From the NCBI GenBank assembly GCA_029259935.1, contig JAJDEH010000050.1, forward strand, positions 1-23,764: a stretch of DNA of 23,764 nt. The letters are read 5' to 3'. Under the pieces are notes generated by a model that had not been told where the DNA came from, did no database searches, and saw only the letters and a list, made by a program, of their open reading frames with translations. A program made the position numbers and the translations under genes. Positions 17,901 through 23,764 of this stretch are shown in pieces. This stretch comes from Planctomycetota bacterium (GTDB lineage Bacteria; Planctomycetota; Planctomycetia; Pirellulales; Pirellulaceae). Each line of letters starts with the position of its first letter. Position 1 is the stretch's first letter.

Positions 17901-20900
17901 CTTCGATGGCGATGCCGACACGCTGACGGCAGTCCTTGTTTCCGACGTGGATAGTGGGACTCTCGAGTTCCGCGACGATGGCGAGTTTGCGTTCATCCCG
18001 GCCACCGATTTCGTGGGCGATGTCCATTTCAGCTATAAGCCCGTGGATGCTTTGGGGGGCGAGGGCAGCGTCGTGGATGTCACACTTCAGGTGCAGGCAT
18101 CCGTCATCGACGCCGACGATCATTTCTTTTCCATCGTCCACGATACGCTGCTGGAGTCGGAGATTCCAGAATTGGTCAACTGGTGGAATTGGGATTTTGG
18201 CGCGAACCCCTACGTGGATTTCGAAAACACCCTGTTTGACGGAGTTTACAACCCAAGTTTCAATCCCTTGACTGTTTCGATCATCCATTCCGTGCAGCAC
18301 GGCACGCTCTCCGTCGATAGTAACGGTTCGTTTCGATATCAACCCGACCCGGGATACTTCTCCACGGGCTTCGCCCCAGACTTCTTTACCTACCAACTCA
18401 CGGACGGAACGGTCGTAAGTGACGTTGCCAGGGTTGATATCGAAGTTGCGCAAACGCCGCCCGCTGCCGTTGATGACGATTACACAGTTGGACATGATCG
18501 CACGCTGACTTCCAATGTGCTAGGTAACGATTCCGACGCTGAATTTGATGTGCTGACAGTCAGTCTTGTGGATGACGTATTCCATGGAGTTTTGCAGCTC
18601 AATGCAGACGGTTCATTCGTGTATACACCCTATTCCGGTCTGTCGGGCGTGACCGACACGTTTAGCTATGCGGTTTTCGACGGCTTGCAAACAACCGAGG
18701 CCACGGTGTCCATCGACATCACCCAGTCGGTGCCGCAGCCACTGGACACGACCTACGCTCTCAGCCACGACACCACGCTTGTGCAGCCGTTGGCGTTTGA
18801 GGATGACGCCGATGGCGATGCCTTAACTGTCATCGAGGATACACCGCCCAGTTTCGGCCAACTCGACATCATCGGCCACACGTTTACCTATACACCTAAT
18901 CCCGGCACGAGTGGTACGGATTCATTCTCCTATCATCTCAACGACGGCGAACTCGATAGCCTTCCCGTCACCATCACGCTCGACGTTCAGCAAACAGCAC
19001 CGACTGTCCATCTGGTGGGTGATGAGTTTTCCGTGGGACAAGATTTGACTCTGATTGGAAGCCTGCTGCCCTACATCGAAGATCTTGAAGACAAGGATTT
19101 GGATCGTTTGACCTTTGCCTTGGCCGACGATGTATCTTCGGGAACGCTGGATCTCCTGGCTGACGGCAACTTTTCCTACACACCCAATGCTGGTGTCACG
19201 GGCACCGACCAATTTACCTTCACGGTGAGCGACGGACTGGCGTGGACCGGTCCTGCGACGGTGAACATCTCCGTCACGCAAGCCGCGCCGGTGGGTGTTG
19301 GTGAAACAGTATTCGTAATCCACGATCGCGACTTGGATGTTGGCGGCAGTCTTCTCGCAAATGATCACGATCCCGACAACCATGCACTAACGGCCGCGCT
19401 GCATACGCAGGCGCTGAATGGAACTGTGGCGGTGAATTCGCATGGCACATTCAGTTACACGCCCAACGCGGGCTACGTCGGCACCGATTCATTTGAATAT
19501 GCCGTCAGCGACGGCATCGCGGAACCCGTGCCCGTCATGGTGGAAGTCCAGGTGACGAACACGGTGCCAACGGCCATCCCCTTTGAGTATCGAGTTCTTC
19601 CCAATGTCGCTTACTCCTCCCCCGTGCCCGCCGAGGATGAAGACTTGGATGCACTGGAACTCAGCACGGTCGAAGGCCCGCATCATGGAACGGTCGAGTT
19701 CGGTGTTGACGGCCAGTTCACTTACACGCCTCACGTCGATTTCCAAGGGATGGATACGTTCACGTTTCGAGCCCATGATGGAATTGCATATAGCGACTCG
19801 GCCCGGATCTATCTTGATGTGCGAAACGGACGGCCAGTGGCTGTCGCGGATGAATTTTGGGTCCAGCACGGAAAGTCGCTGCCTCTTTCAACCCCGGTGC
19901 GAAACGATTTTGATCCCGACCGGGATTCCGTGGGTTATGTTCTGGAAACTACGACGTCCCATGGGGTCCTCACCTGGGGCAGCAACGGCTACTTTACCTA
20001 TACGCCCGATGATGAAGATTTCGTGGGCGACGACACGTTTAGCTACTCTTTGGATGACGGCCAGCTTGCCAGCGCCCCCGCGACCGTTACGATCCACGTT
20101 GAAAACGCAACCGTTCCGGTGGCCGTTGACGACGCTTATACATTGGGACTCGGGGCTACTCTCATCGCCCCGTCGTATCCTATCCAGGGAATAATTGAGG
20201 AAGAGACCGGAAGTCCCGTGGGCGGTAGTACGTTGGGCAATGTGTTGGGGATGAAAGTTTCATTCGACGACTTCGGTAATCCGTACTACCAGTACGTGAA
20301 CAATGGGGAGCCCAGCGTAAGGACAAACCGCTTGTCGGGTGGAATTCCGGAAGTGTTGGAAGGGTTGGTGCAAAACCTGCAACGCGAGAGCGCGATGGAG
20401 AATGACTTCGACCAAGACGGTGATGATTTGGTGGCCGTGCTCGTTACCGATGTATCCAATGGCAAATTGAAACTCAACGACGACGGTTCCTTTTGGTATA
20501 CGCCGAATGACGGCTTTGAGGGCTTGGAAGTGTTCGAATATCTAGTGTCCGACGGCGTTGATCAAAGCGACGTCGCCACCGTCACCATCAACGTCTTGAA
20601 TCGTGCTCCCCAAACGGTGGATGTAGAATACTCGATCGGCCGCAATTCAGAACTATCGGCCCGACACAGGAAGTACGATAATTTGGGAATCGGCGACAGC
20701 TTAGTCGCGTCGACCATCAATCCCGATGGTGATGATCTATTCTACGAAATCCTTTCCGGTCCCAGTACCGGAGTGCTGACGGCAAGTTCGACCGGCGAAT
20801 ATCACTACGCCCCACCTGCCGGATTCGTCGGCCAGGACTCATTCACCTACCTCGCGTTTGATGGGCATCACTACAGCAACGTTAGCACGGTAACGATCCA

Positions 20901-23764
20901 AGTTGCCAATGACGCTCCGGTTGCGGCCGATGCGATGCACCAAGTGTATCACGATCAAAGTTTCGCTGGCGCATTAGCATCCTTCGAGGATCCGAACGGG
21001 GACGCTATTACAACCCGCATCGTTGGCGGACCATTGCACGGCACGTTGACGGTAGCCGGCGACGGGAATTTTGTTTATACCCCGGACGCAGGTTTCGTGG
21101 GATTTGACACCGTGATCTACACCCTGTCGGACGGGCTCGAAGAAAGCAACTTCGGCAAGCTTACGTTCTTTGTCGACGCCTATGCTCCCCAGTCGCTCTC
21201 CGACGAGTATCACCTCGACTATCTAGATAGCTCACTAACCGTGGGCGGATTGGGAGTCTTGGCAAATGATACGAATCGTGAAGGCGAACCTTGGACGGCC
21301 GTCGAACTGACCCCGCCTGAAAACGGATCGCTGACATTGGCGGCCGATGGCACCTTCACCTATGTTCCCGACCCCGGCTTCACGGGAATCGACCGCTTTC
21401 TGTACAAAGCGAATGACGCCGGCAGCGACAGCCTTCCTGCGGAAGTCGTCCTGCATGTGCACTCGCTGCGTTTGACCGCGGATCCGTTAGCCGTTGCCGA
21501 GCGAGCATCTTTCTCAGGACGACTCGCGACGTTCACCCATTTTGATCCCGCGGCAACTGCGGATTCATTCCAACCGATGATCGCCTGGGGTGATGGGACG
21601 GAAAGCGCGGCGACCATCTTAGATGTTGGCGGAAGCTTCGAGATCCACGCCGATCACGTTTATCAGCAGGGTGGAAACTTCACTGCTTCGGTGCGAGTCA
21701 CCGACTCGCTAGGTGATCTAACAGCAATCAATGTCGATGTGGTGGTAGGCGAAGTGGCACCCGTCCTGACCGGAGTGCCCGTAACTGCCATCAAGTACAC
21801 CGAGTTCGACGGCGTCGTGGCCACGTTCACCGACGTGGGGAATCAAGCCACTCAACCGTATACGGCGAGGATCACTTGGGGCGACGGTGTCATCACGGAT
21901 GGTGAAATCGTCCAACAAGGCGGCGTTTTCCAGGTCGTCGGCCGACACACCTATAACCACAAGGGCGATGAAAACATCCAGGTCGAATTGACCTATGACG
22001 GCAATAGTACCGTTGCCGCGGGGACGACGGCGACGGTCGATCATCAAGTGACGGTTCAGGGCAGCACGGTGGAGGTCGACAATGGAGGAAAGGTAGAGGG
22101 CGTCGTTGCCACGTTTACCAGCAACAGTCCCAACACGACCTCGGGCCACTTCCTGGCAAGCATCGATTGGGGGGATGGCATCAGTTCGATAGGCACGGTT
22201 AGCGGATCGCAAGGATCGTTTAGCGTGCTGGGCCTTCATCAATATGCTCAGGAGGGAAGTTACAACGTCAGTGTCAGCGTGAACGACGACGATGGAGAAA
22301 GGACCAGTGGCGCGAGTACCGCGGATCACACCGTGACTAACGAAGAACCTCCCTCCTATTTGACTTGGTTTGGAGCTCAGTATTTAAAAGAACAAGCAGT
22401 CGAGTTTTCCCCTGCGAAGCTACTCGAATTCCGAGTAAACGATCGCGAGTGGGAGGGCGAGGATTTCACAGTCGAGGTCAATTGGGGGGATGAGAGCGAC
22501 CCCGAACCGGTCGCTGTCGATGGATCCGATGGCAAGTTCTCTGTTACGGGAGCATCCCATACTTTCGACGAGGAAGGAACGTATCACGTCGGAGTGACGA
22601 TCATCGACCCGGAAAACGAAGACCACGAAGCGTTTGTTACCGTTCTGGTCCGGGGGCAGTCTTTGGGTGCTAAGGGGATCGAGGAAGAAGACTTCTCGCC
22701 AGCGCCGGACGAATCGACCACGTGGTCTGGTGTTATAGCTACGTTCAGCGACGCTCCAGAGGATGACAGCAGCTATGTTGTGGAGATCGACTGGAGCGAT
22801 GGGTGGTTTTCGGCTGCAACGATCGAGAATCCTGAACCAGGCAAATTCGAGGTTCACACGTCGCGGAGTTTCTCGAAGAGTGATGAATATACGGCGGAGG
22901 TTTACATTTCGGAAGAGTCACGTAGTCGCGACCACGTGACTTCTACTATTAACGCTACGATTCCCAAGACAGAAGACGAAAACTTTGAGAAGTTGCGACA
23001 TGTGGTTGAATGGGATAGAGGCTGCTATCACCTAATACTCAGCAGCTATATTCTATATGGCGAGGATTCCGGCGACGAAGATTCCAATGACGAACTTGCC
23101 AGCCTGGCAGACGCCACGGTTCGCGTATACGGTGCTACCGTAGCTAACAGCGGCGGCGCGCCACTCGTGGCTAGTACATCTCAAGACAATCTCCTCGTTG
23201 GTACGTACGAAGGCGACGACATAAATGGCTGGAACGCCGAAATCAATTGGGGCGACGGAACAGAGGTTCAGGAGAGAACCGTCAGCGGCGGCAAGGTGAC
23301 AGGCAGTCACCAATTCGACATTGATGAAGTCTATCGATCGCATGGTCGCTTCGCCGTATCGACCAAGATTTTCAACGATGCGGTCGATGATGAGGGCAAC
23401 CTAAAGGACCCACGTGTGTTCTTCATTCATGGTGGCGCCAACGTAGTTTCGCCCGAATTTAGCCTGCAGTCCGGGGGCGAGATTACGATCGAAGCCGGTC
23501 AGTTCATGGCCAGTTTGCCAATAGAAGACCAAGTCTTGGCAACTATCATTGGGGCGGCGGATGACAAGTATTTGAAGTTCACCGTTGAATGGGGAGATGG
23601 CAGCATTGCGAGTGATACCGCCAGCATCGTTGGTTCCGAAGTCCTAGCGGTACAAAAGGCCTTTGCTTATCCGGGATTCTACACCGCGCGGATAACCGTG
23701 CATGACGGTTTCCATCTTGAGGTGACTACTCGCGATATCACGGTGACTCCCGCTTCAGGTACCG
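8974..23764 (+). CDS. Giant LEPR-XLL repeat protein, probable surface adhesin (3' end outside window)
   Basis: One frame, free of stops for 4,930 codons and still open at the window edge. Start ATG 8974 is fixed by TAA two codons before it and GAGG eight bases upstream. The N-terminus is basic with no typical signal peptide, then LEPLEARQMLA (29-39), the planctomycete LEPR-XLL-type motif found on very large exported proteins. Blocks: FG-GAP-like Asp repeats (60-289); an Ig-like spacer (290-389); two cadherin-like/Big_9 modules (390-576); eight CSPG/cadherin_3-like modules (578-1487); seven PPC-like modules (1488-2559); sixteen cadherin-like modules (2560-4164); at least seven PKD-like modules (4165 on). 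It is very rich in Asp, Thr, Gly and Ser, with only four Cys by my reading. No catalytic domain is visible. I infer a Ca-stabilised extracellular fibre for adhesion or cell-cell contact. The C-terminus, which may hold an anchor, is not seen. Confidence 0.93.
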   Translation, partial: MRLPEWLSKRLIELRQVDRKKKSKRNWALEPLEARQMLASDIPCIDIDLATANADQLGYYSGAQFFLDSDGDRTVGGSDITFSFGNPTGDTPLYGDWNGDGVDEIGVHRDRDFLLDMNGDGIWNPSLGDKTVSYGLNTDIPVVGDWNGDGKDEIGIYRDFYFYLDENGDGVYDANDPVLSFGTTGDTPLIGDWNGDGTSDIGVYRGSNRGFYLDVDGSGQWETADGVSFFGITGDVPIAGDWDGDGEDQIGVQRGDTHFFDMDASGDWNTGDTSFTYGLSNAAPLIGNWTYSSRTDLVSGDLVMVPDSVSTPISFSVEDTNDAAETLVVTGNSVDTSIVTSVDPASGGALRTTTVTAGSFSGGPAQVTLTVTDSISYSSDASFNVTVDEPPAANADAVSTNENTAVTIDVLANDVDPESQPLTLHRAYDAANGTVAINGASITYTPNTSFIGTDSFWYVAKDSAGWKAASFVTVTVQANLAPVAQDDNVSGDEDVALAGNVLSDNQMGEDYDPNNDPLVVNTQLVTSPDHGVVSLQSNGQFTYTPDSNFSGIDSFSYEVSDGQLTDTATVNITVNAVNDEESLDVNAGLTLLDGATATITSALLATSDVDNASVEIVYAVDFPPSNGTLLLNGSELFFGATFTQDDLNNNRLAYQHTVNGTTTDSFPFTVDDGAGTSTNATFNITIATNAPPAIGVNTGLTVAEGSVGNLLTTAMLNEADPDDSGTGLVYTVTSAASNGTLRLDGTAFGTNGTFTQADIDANLVTYDHDGSETTSDSFGFSLADGGEDGAQPATGTFNITVTPVNDEESLDVNLGLSVAEGTTATISSSELSTSDADNTAVEIVYTLDSEPTNGTLLLNGSAMFSGATFTQDDFNKNLVTYQHTVSGTTSDSFSFTVDDGSGTSTNATFNITVTSNAPPAIGTNTGMTVAEGSSGNLLNTAKLNEADPDDDGIGLEYTVTTAPTNGTLRLGGTALNINDTFTQADIDANLVTYYHDGSETTSDSFGFSLADGGENGAQPVTGTFNVTVNAVNDEESLDVNAVLTLTEGTPGTPTIATISSAELSTSDVDNGPEQLIYTIVAVPSHGTLMLGVNPRGDGDTFTQADINAGLVTYEQSGAEAPSDSLDFSVNDIVGTPSTPGTFQLTINPVNDPPVIGGSLALTVAVGSVTELVTAALNEADPDDIGTGLVYTVTTATSNGTLQLGGTALDANDIFTQADIDAGLVTYEHDGSATTSDHFDFLLSDGGEDGASPAAGLLSITITNEQSLDINNVLTLNEDAIAQISNAFLSTSDLDTGAAGLIYTKLSGPGNGTLLLDSVTIPTNGTFTQADIDAGLVSYDHDGSETTSDSFFFRVDDSQGLPTTGTFNFTIDPVNDEETLVTNTVLTVQELATANIPQSRLRTSDPDNDVSDLTYRIDSAPDEGTLLLNGEPLGAGGTFTQQDINDQLVAYRHEGVAPITDSFGFSVNDGQGTETTGNTFTITVTEFPDAYGDTLATAELVAIGPDEPWSLTTEIGDQAYLGADVDMFAVSLEAGETLDALLTPGAESLFDGGSWFEGHLTLLDASGNRLQEVDWDKNALRAPLVFEAHSSVDLFVAVSGRYNKFFDPHVRGSGASTFMGHYQLDLERVAQVESPGDSLQNALTVPLAVDQIEVFQRSIGDNFFAGRDVDFYHVTAKPGETIKALLEAQDANFQGTIRLFDGNGTELQGPLSGPAGGTVLLEVTNDGVPPVDVDYYIAVSGSGNDAYDSQIANSGQLGTAGPNRLTLENAHPVPLDSPGESMSTALDVDFTQLATQTFDFTIGDGRFGARDVDMFRFQLQADETIEVDLTPENAAVFEGHLRLFDADGNEVLSEEWSAADEAHFAYSTLQAGTFYLGVTGKDNDSYDPQVADSGVDGDTGAYQVALGAHSLEIPGDDLDHALLVDIGLKQSFTIGSIANGASDVDLFELRSSTPQQVTIFVDPHEQGGVDPQFMVRAFYPSGQQFAADNYHFVATENANGAIVSFELGTPGMETVFVGVSGNTNSSYNPLNGTGYVDSDVGDYTIKILPPEQPGDTISTALPLDLSLIDFHHYATFSHAIGDNLFQDYDVDLFEISLEGGEKISAFVESSSETFAGNLRLFDSLGNQLASEWYSGSNPDPTPLFFPLFGDSLPQGTYYLGVSTTNANYNPNFTGATRGEPLSEEPYDLRIAIGPVQEIPRDTTDLAYPVTLTGEPLVIDEFAIGELLWWNSADVDVFSFDLAAGETLNVDLQPRSVPNPGGFNPLFQGGFTVYGPVWSNGSTQLMPIDSGTSGTPFQSTPGGPGTYFLEVNPLLRSFVTESSEWEDAQNNPIAQQNYNYSFWSYNFDPTFDFNGDLITEDLTNDFDCDWSTFDAENYSGAGPLHCVYALHSGPYTLTLENEFETPGDRIADALQVTFEDGNDESFDTFEIGDNGFEGYDVDLFKVDLVHPDTLSVDVSPRNGSTFLGQIRVFDDQGNLVLENAPNYGDSTFSTPGVQLGTGTYYVGISAYGVEYNPISFSAKNQYSYPHIEIESLDDDGNPVWEWIPTWGEYSITIDNGNTPPTVNDDPDSAPIESDEDTAIVIDVLANDDDPGDTLTIASVDMDNAAGQVVIDGSGQFLTYDPAGAFDYLVLGEHATVTFTYAADDGRGAQGTGTVTLKINGINDTPLGRDDWDVTVPRRPVDVTVLDRVHDPDTGAVLTIASLDTTNTIGTATLNGDNTINYDPGIHFDWLQSGEWATDSFSYVASDEFGASTEVLTATIIISNFAPTAIDDDFTLSHSRPFTFDVLANDHDPEDAPLQVVLDSSVARGTLTILESGLVEYEPLAGFTGVDQFTYHAFDGFASSNTATVTFNVTNAVPIAVDDLYEIGHAPAHLAAGIQIFLENDIDLDGDELSVEILTFPTQGAIHFLPDSFHYFPDPGFFGQTTFTYQVSDGLATSNIATVTIDVTNENPTGQSDTFQVVQNRVFIGNALNNDFDGDADTLTAVLVSDVDSGTLEFRDDGEFAFIPATDFVGDVHFSYKPVDALGGEGSVVDVTLQVQASVIDADDHFFSIVHDTLLESEIPELVNWWNWDFGANPYVDFENTLFDGVYNPSFNPLTVSIIHSVQHGTLSVDSNGSFRYQPDPGYFSTGFAPDFFTYQLTDGTVVSDVARVDIEVAQTPPAAVDDDYTVGHDRTLTSNVLGNDSDAEFDVLTVSLVDDVFHGVLQLNADGSFVYTPYSGLSGVTDTFSYAVFDGLQTTEATVSIDITQSVPQPLDTTYALSHDTTLVQPLAFEDDADGDALTVIEDTPPSFGQLDIIGHTFTYTPNPGTSGTDSFSYHLNDGELDSLPVTITLDVQQTAPTVHLVGDEFSVGQDLTLIGSLLPYIEDLEDKDLDRLTFALADDVSSGTLDLLADGNFSYTPNAGVTGTDQFTFTVSDGLAWTGPATVNISVTQAAPVGVGETVFVIHDRDLDVGGSLLANDHDPDNHALTAALHTQALNGTVAVNSHGTFSYTPNAGYVGTDSFEYAVSDGIAEPVPVMVEVQVTNTVPTAIPFEYRVLPNVAYSSPVPAEDEDLDALELSTVEGPHHGTVEFGVDGQFTYTPHVDFQGMDTFTFRAHDGIAYSDSARIYLDVRNGRPVAVADEFWVQHGKSLPLSTPVRNDFDPDRDSVGYVLETTTSHGVLTWGSNGYFTYTPDDEDFVGDDTFSYSLDDGQLASAPATVTIHVENATVPVAVDDAYTLGLGATLIAPSYPIQGIIEEETGSPVGGSTLGNVLGMKVSFDDFGNPYYQYVNNGEPSVRTNRLSGGIPEVLEGLVQNLQRESAMENDFDQDGDDLVAVLVTDVSNGKLKLNDDGSFWYTPNDGFEGLEVFEYLVSDGVDQSDVATVTINVLNRAPQTVDVEYSIGRNSELSARHRKYDNLGIGDSLVASTINPDGDDLFYEILSGPSTGVLTASSTGEYHYAPPAGFVGQDSFTYLAFDGHHYSNVSTVTIQVANDAPVAADAMHQVYHDQSFAGALASFEDPNGDAITTRIVGGPLHGTLTVAGDGNFVYTPDAGFVGFDTVIYTLSDGLEESNFGKLTFFVDAYAPQSLSDEYHLDYLDSSLTVGGLGVLANDTNREGEPWTAVELTPPENGSLTLAADGTFTYVPDPGFTGIDRFLYKANDAGSDSLPAEVVLHVHSLRLTADPLAVAERASFSGRLATFTHFDPAATADSFQPMIAWGDGTESAATILDVGGSFEIHADHVYQQGGNFTASVRVTDSLGDLTAINVDVVVGEVAPVLTGVPVTAIKYTEFDGVVATFTDVGNQATQPYTARITWGDGVITDGEIVQQGGVFQVVGRHTYNHKGDENIQVELTYDGNSTVAAGTTATVDHQVTVQGSTVEVDNGGKVEGVVATFTSNSPNTTSGHFLASIDWGDGISSIGTVSGSQGSFSVLGLHQYAQEGSYNVSVSVNDDDGERTSGASTADHTVTNEEPPSYLTWFGAQYLKEQAVEFSPAKLLEFRVNDREWEGEDFTVEVNWGDESDPEPVAVDGSDGKFSVTGASHTFDEEGTYHVGVTIIDPENEDHEAFVTVLVRGQSLGAKGIEEEDFSPAPDESTTWSGVIATFSDAPEDDSSYVVEIDWSDGWFSAATIENPEPGKFEVHTSRSFSKSDEYTAEVYISEESRSRDHVTSTINATIPKTEDENFEKLRHVVEWDRGCYHLILSSYILYGEDSGDEDSNDELASLADATVRVYGATVANSGGAPLVASTSQDNLLVGTYEGDDINGWNAEINWGDGTEVQERTVSGGKVTGSHQFDIDEVYRSHGRFAVSTKIFNDAVDDEGNLKDPRVFFIHGGANVVSPEFSLQSGGEITIEAGQFMASLPIEDQVLATIIGAADDKYLKFTVEWGDGSIASDTASIVGSEVLAVQKAFAYPGFYTARITVHDGFHLEVTTRDITVTPASGT
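9151..9840 (+). repeat. Five FG-GAP-like Asp-rich repeats (residues 60-289)
   Basis: Units of about 48 residues, each with two acidic loops: GDWNGDG (residues 95-101, 144-150, 191-197; GDWDGDG at 240-246) followed by a D-x-I-G-V-[YHQ]-R strand, and a second loop of type F-x-L-D-x-N-G-D-G-x-W. The last unit ends with IGNW without the acidic loop. The loops match DxDGDG-type calcium sites seen in integrin-like FG-GAP/VCBS repeats, so a small beta-propeller near the N-terminus is likely. Confidence 0.8.
10705..13434 (+). repeat. Eight CSPG/cadherin_3-like modules with a 681-bp higher-order repeat
   Basis: Modules start at about 10705, 11041, 11386, 11722, 12067, 12421, 12760 and 13093. Each has L-T-V-x-E-G near the start, N-G-T-L-x-L in the middle, F-T-Q-x-D-[IL]-[ND] and then S-D-S-F-x-F. 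Odd modules start NDEESLDVN or similar; the second and fourth start NAPPAIG. The pair 10705-11385 aligns without gaps to 11386-12066 (227 codons each), with roughly three quarters identical residues by hand count. The array probably grew by duplication of two-module units. Confidence 0.8.
13435..16650 (+). repeat. Seven PPC-like modules (residues 1488-2559)
   Basis: Each opens with a P-G-D-[ST]-type turn (SPGDSLQNAL, SPGESMSTAL, IPGDDLDHAL, QPGDTISTAL, TPGDRIADAL), followed by a D-V-D-x-[FY] strand (DVDMFAVSL, DVDFYHVTA, DVDMFRFQL, DVDLFEL, DVDLFEIS, DVDVFSFDL, DVDLFKVDL), then L-R-[LV]-F-D and a G-T-[FY]-Y-[LV]-G-V strand. This is the order of bacterial pre-peptidase C-terminal (PPC) beta-sandwich domains. 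Approximate starts: 13435, 13867, 14296, 14704, 15121, 15556, 16174. The sixth module is unusually long and carries two of the four Cys. Confidence 0.75.
16651..21465 (+). repeat. Sixteen cadherin-like/Big_9 modules (residues 2560-4164)
   Basis: Modules of about 90-100 residues show [AP]-x-A-x-D-D at the start, V-L-x-N-D-x-D-P or N-D-x-D-x-D-G-D, then H/N-G-x-L-x-[LV], the strong G-x-[FY]-x-Y-T-P-[DN], F-x-G-x-D-x-F-x-Y and V-S-D-G, ending T-V-x-I-x-V. Approximate starts are 16651, 16972, 17271, 17542, 17824, 18106, 18451, 18730, 18994, 19282, 19561, 19828, 20107, 20604, 20914 and 21181. Modules 6 and 13 contain long insertions at the same place in the fold. The modules are well diverged from one another, so this block is older than the CSPG-like block. 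Confidence 0.75.
21466..23764 (+). repeat. At least seven PKD-like WGDG modules (continues past window)
   Basis: Each module has a strand containing W-[GS]-D-[GE] (AWGDG, TWGDG, DWGDG, NWGDE, DWSDG, NWGDG, EWGDG), then a variable loop, and an H-x-Y or similar turn with Y-x-x-x-V-x-V (for example HVYQQGGNFTASVRVTD). This is the polycystic-kidney-disease/Ig-like pattern. Approximate starts: 21472, 21754, 22054, 22342, 22657, 22975, 23440. Modules 5 and 6 are divergent; module 6 carries an insertion and a Cys. Confidence 0.7.

Noticed and set aside
9508..23343. Many long minus-strand open frames opposite the giant gene (for example 13267-13839, 17890-18495, 21718-22329)
   Set aside because: They are antiphase shadows of a highly Asp/Thr-rich frame, contain no recognisable motif, and the plus frame is continuous and modular throughout.
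1..23764. CRISPR array, rRNA, toxin-antitoxin or known defence genes
   Set aside because: No regularly spaced direct repeats, rRNA motifs or recognisable defence motifs were seen in any frame read.

Overview
The window most likely comes from a member of the Planctomycetota, probably Pirellulales-like. The main evidence is the planctomycete-type N-terminal motif LEPLEARQMLA on a giant repeat protein. IS1380/IS66 remnants and an integrase/TubC_N/zinc-ribbon cassette agree with this. No similarity search was possible, so family names rest on motifs read by eye.

Layout. Bases 1-4200 are a patchwork. There is a truncated IS1380-type transposase fragment at the left edge, a small dual-specificity-phosphatase-like gene (605-1048, minus), a membrane acyltransferase with a C-terminal SGNH domain (1315-3129, minus), an IS66 N-terminal remnant (3159-3401, minus), a 15-bp tandem repeat and a two-helix membrane protein (3675-4166, plus).

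Bases 4297-4382 encode tRNA-Leu(TAA). A tyrosine recombinase (4348-5634, minus) has its stop codon inside the tRNA, the usual arrangement of an element integrated at a tRNA 3' end. Rightward follow a TubC_N/zinc-ribbon protein, two broken overlapping reading frames, a truncated excisionase-like HTH gene, a conserved-looking HTH protein and a 5'-truncated gene. I read this as a decaying integrative element. It seems to have lost its replication gene and fused leftovers at the deletion points. No second att copy was found in the window.

Bases 7781-8973 hold no convincing gene, only small inverted repeats and doubtful open frames.

From 8974 to the window end (and beyond) one uninterrupted plus-strand frame encodes at least 4,930 residues. 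Its domains come in ordered blocks: LEPR-XLL-type N-terminus, five FG-GAP-like Asp-rich repeats, two cadherin-like/Big_9 modules, eight CSPG/cadherin_3-like modules in an alternating A-B pattern, seven PPC-like modules, sixteen more cadherin-like modules, and at least seven PKD-like WGDG modules. It is probably a giant extracellular adhesin or surface fibre. This giant protein and the collapsed integrative element are the two most interesting items.
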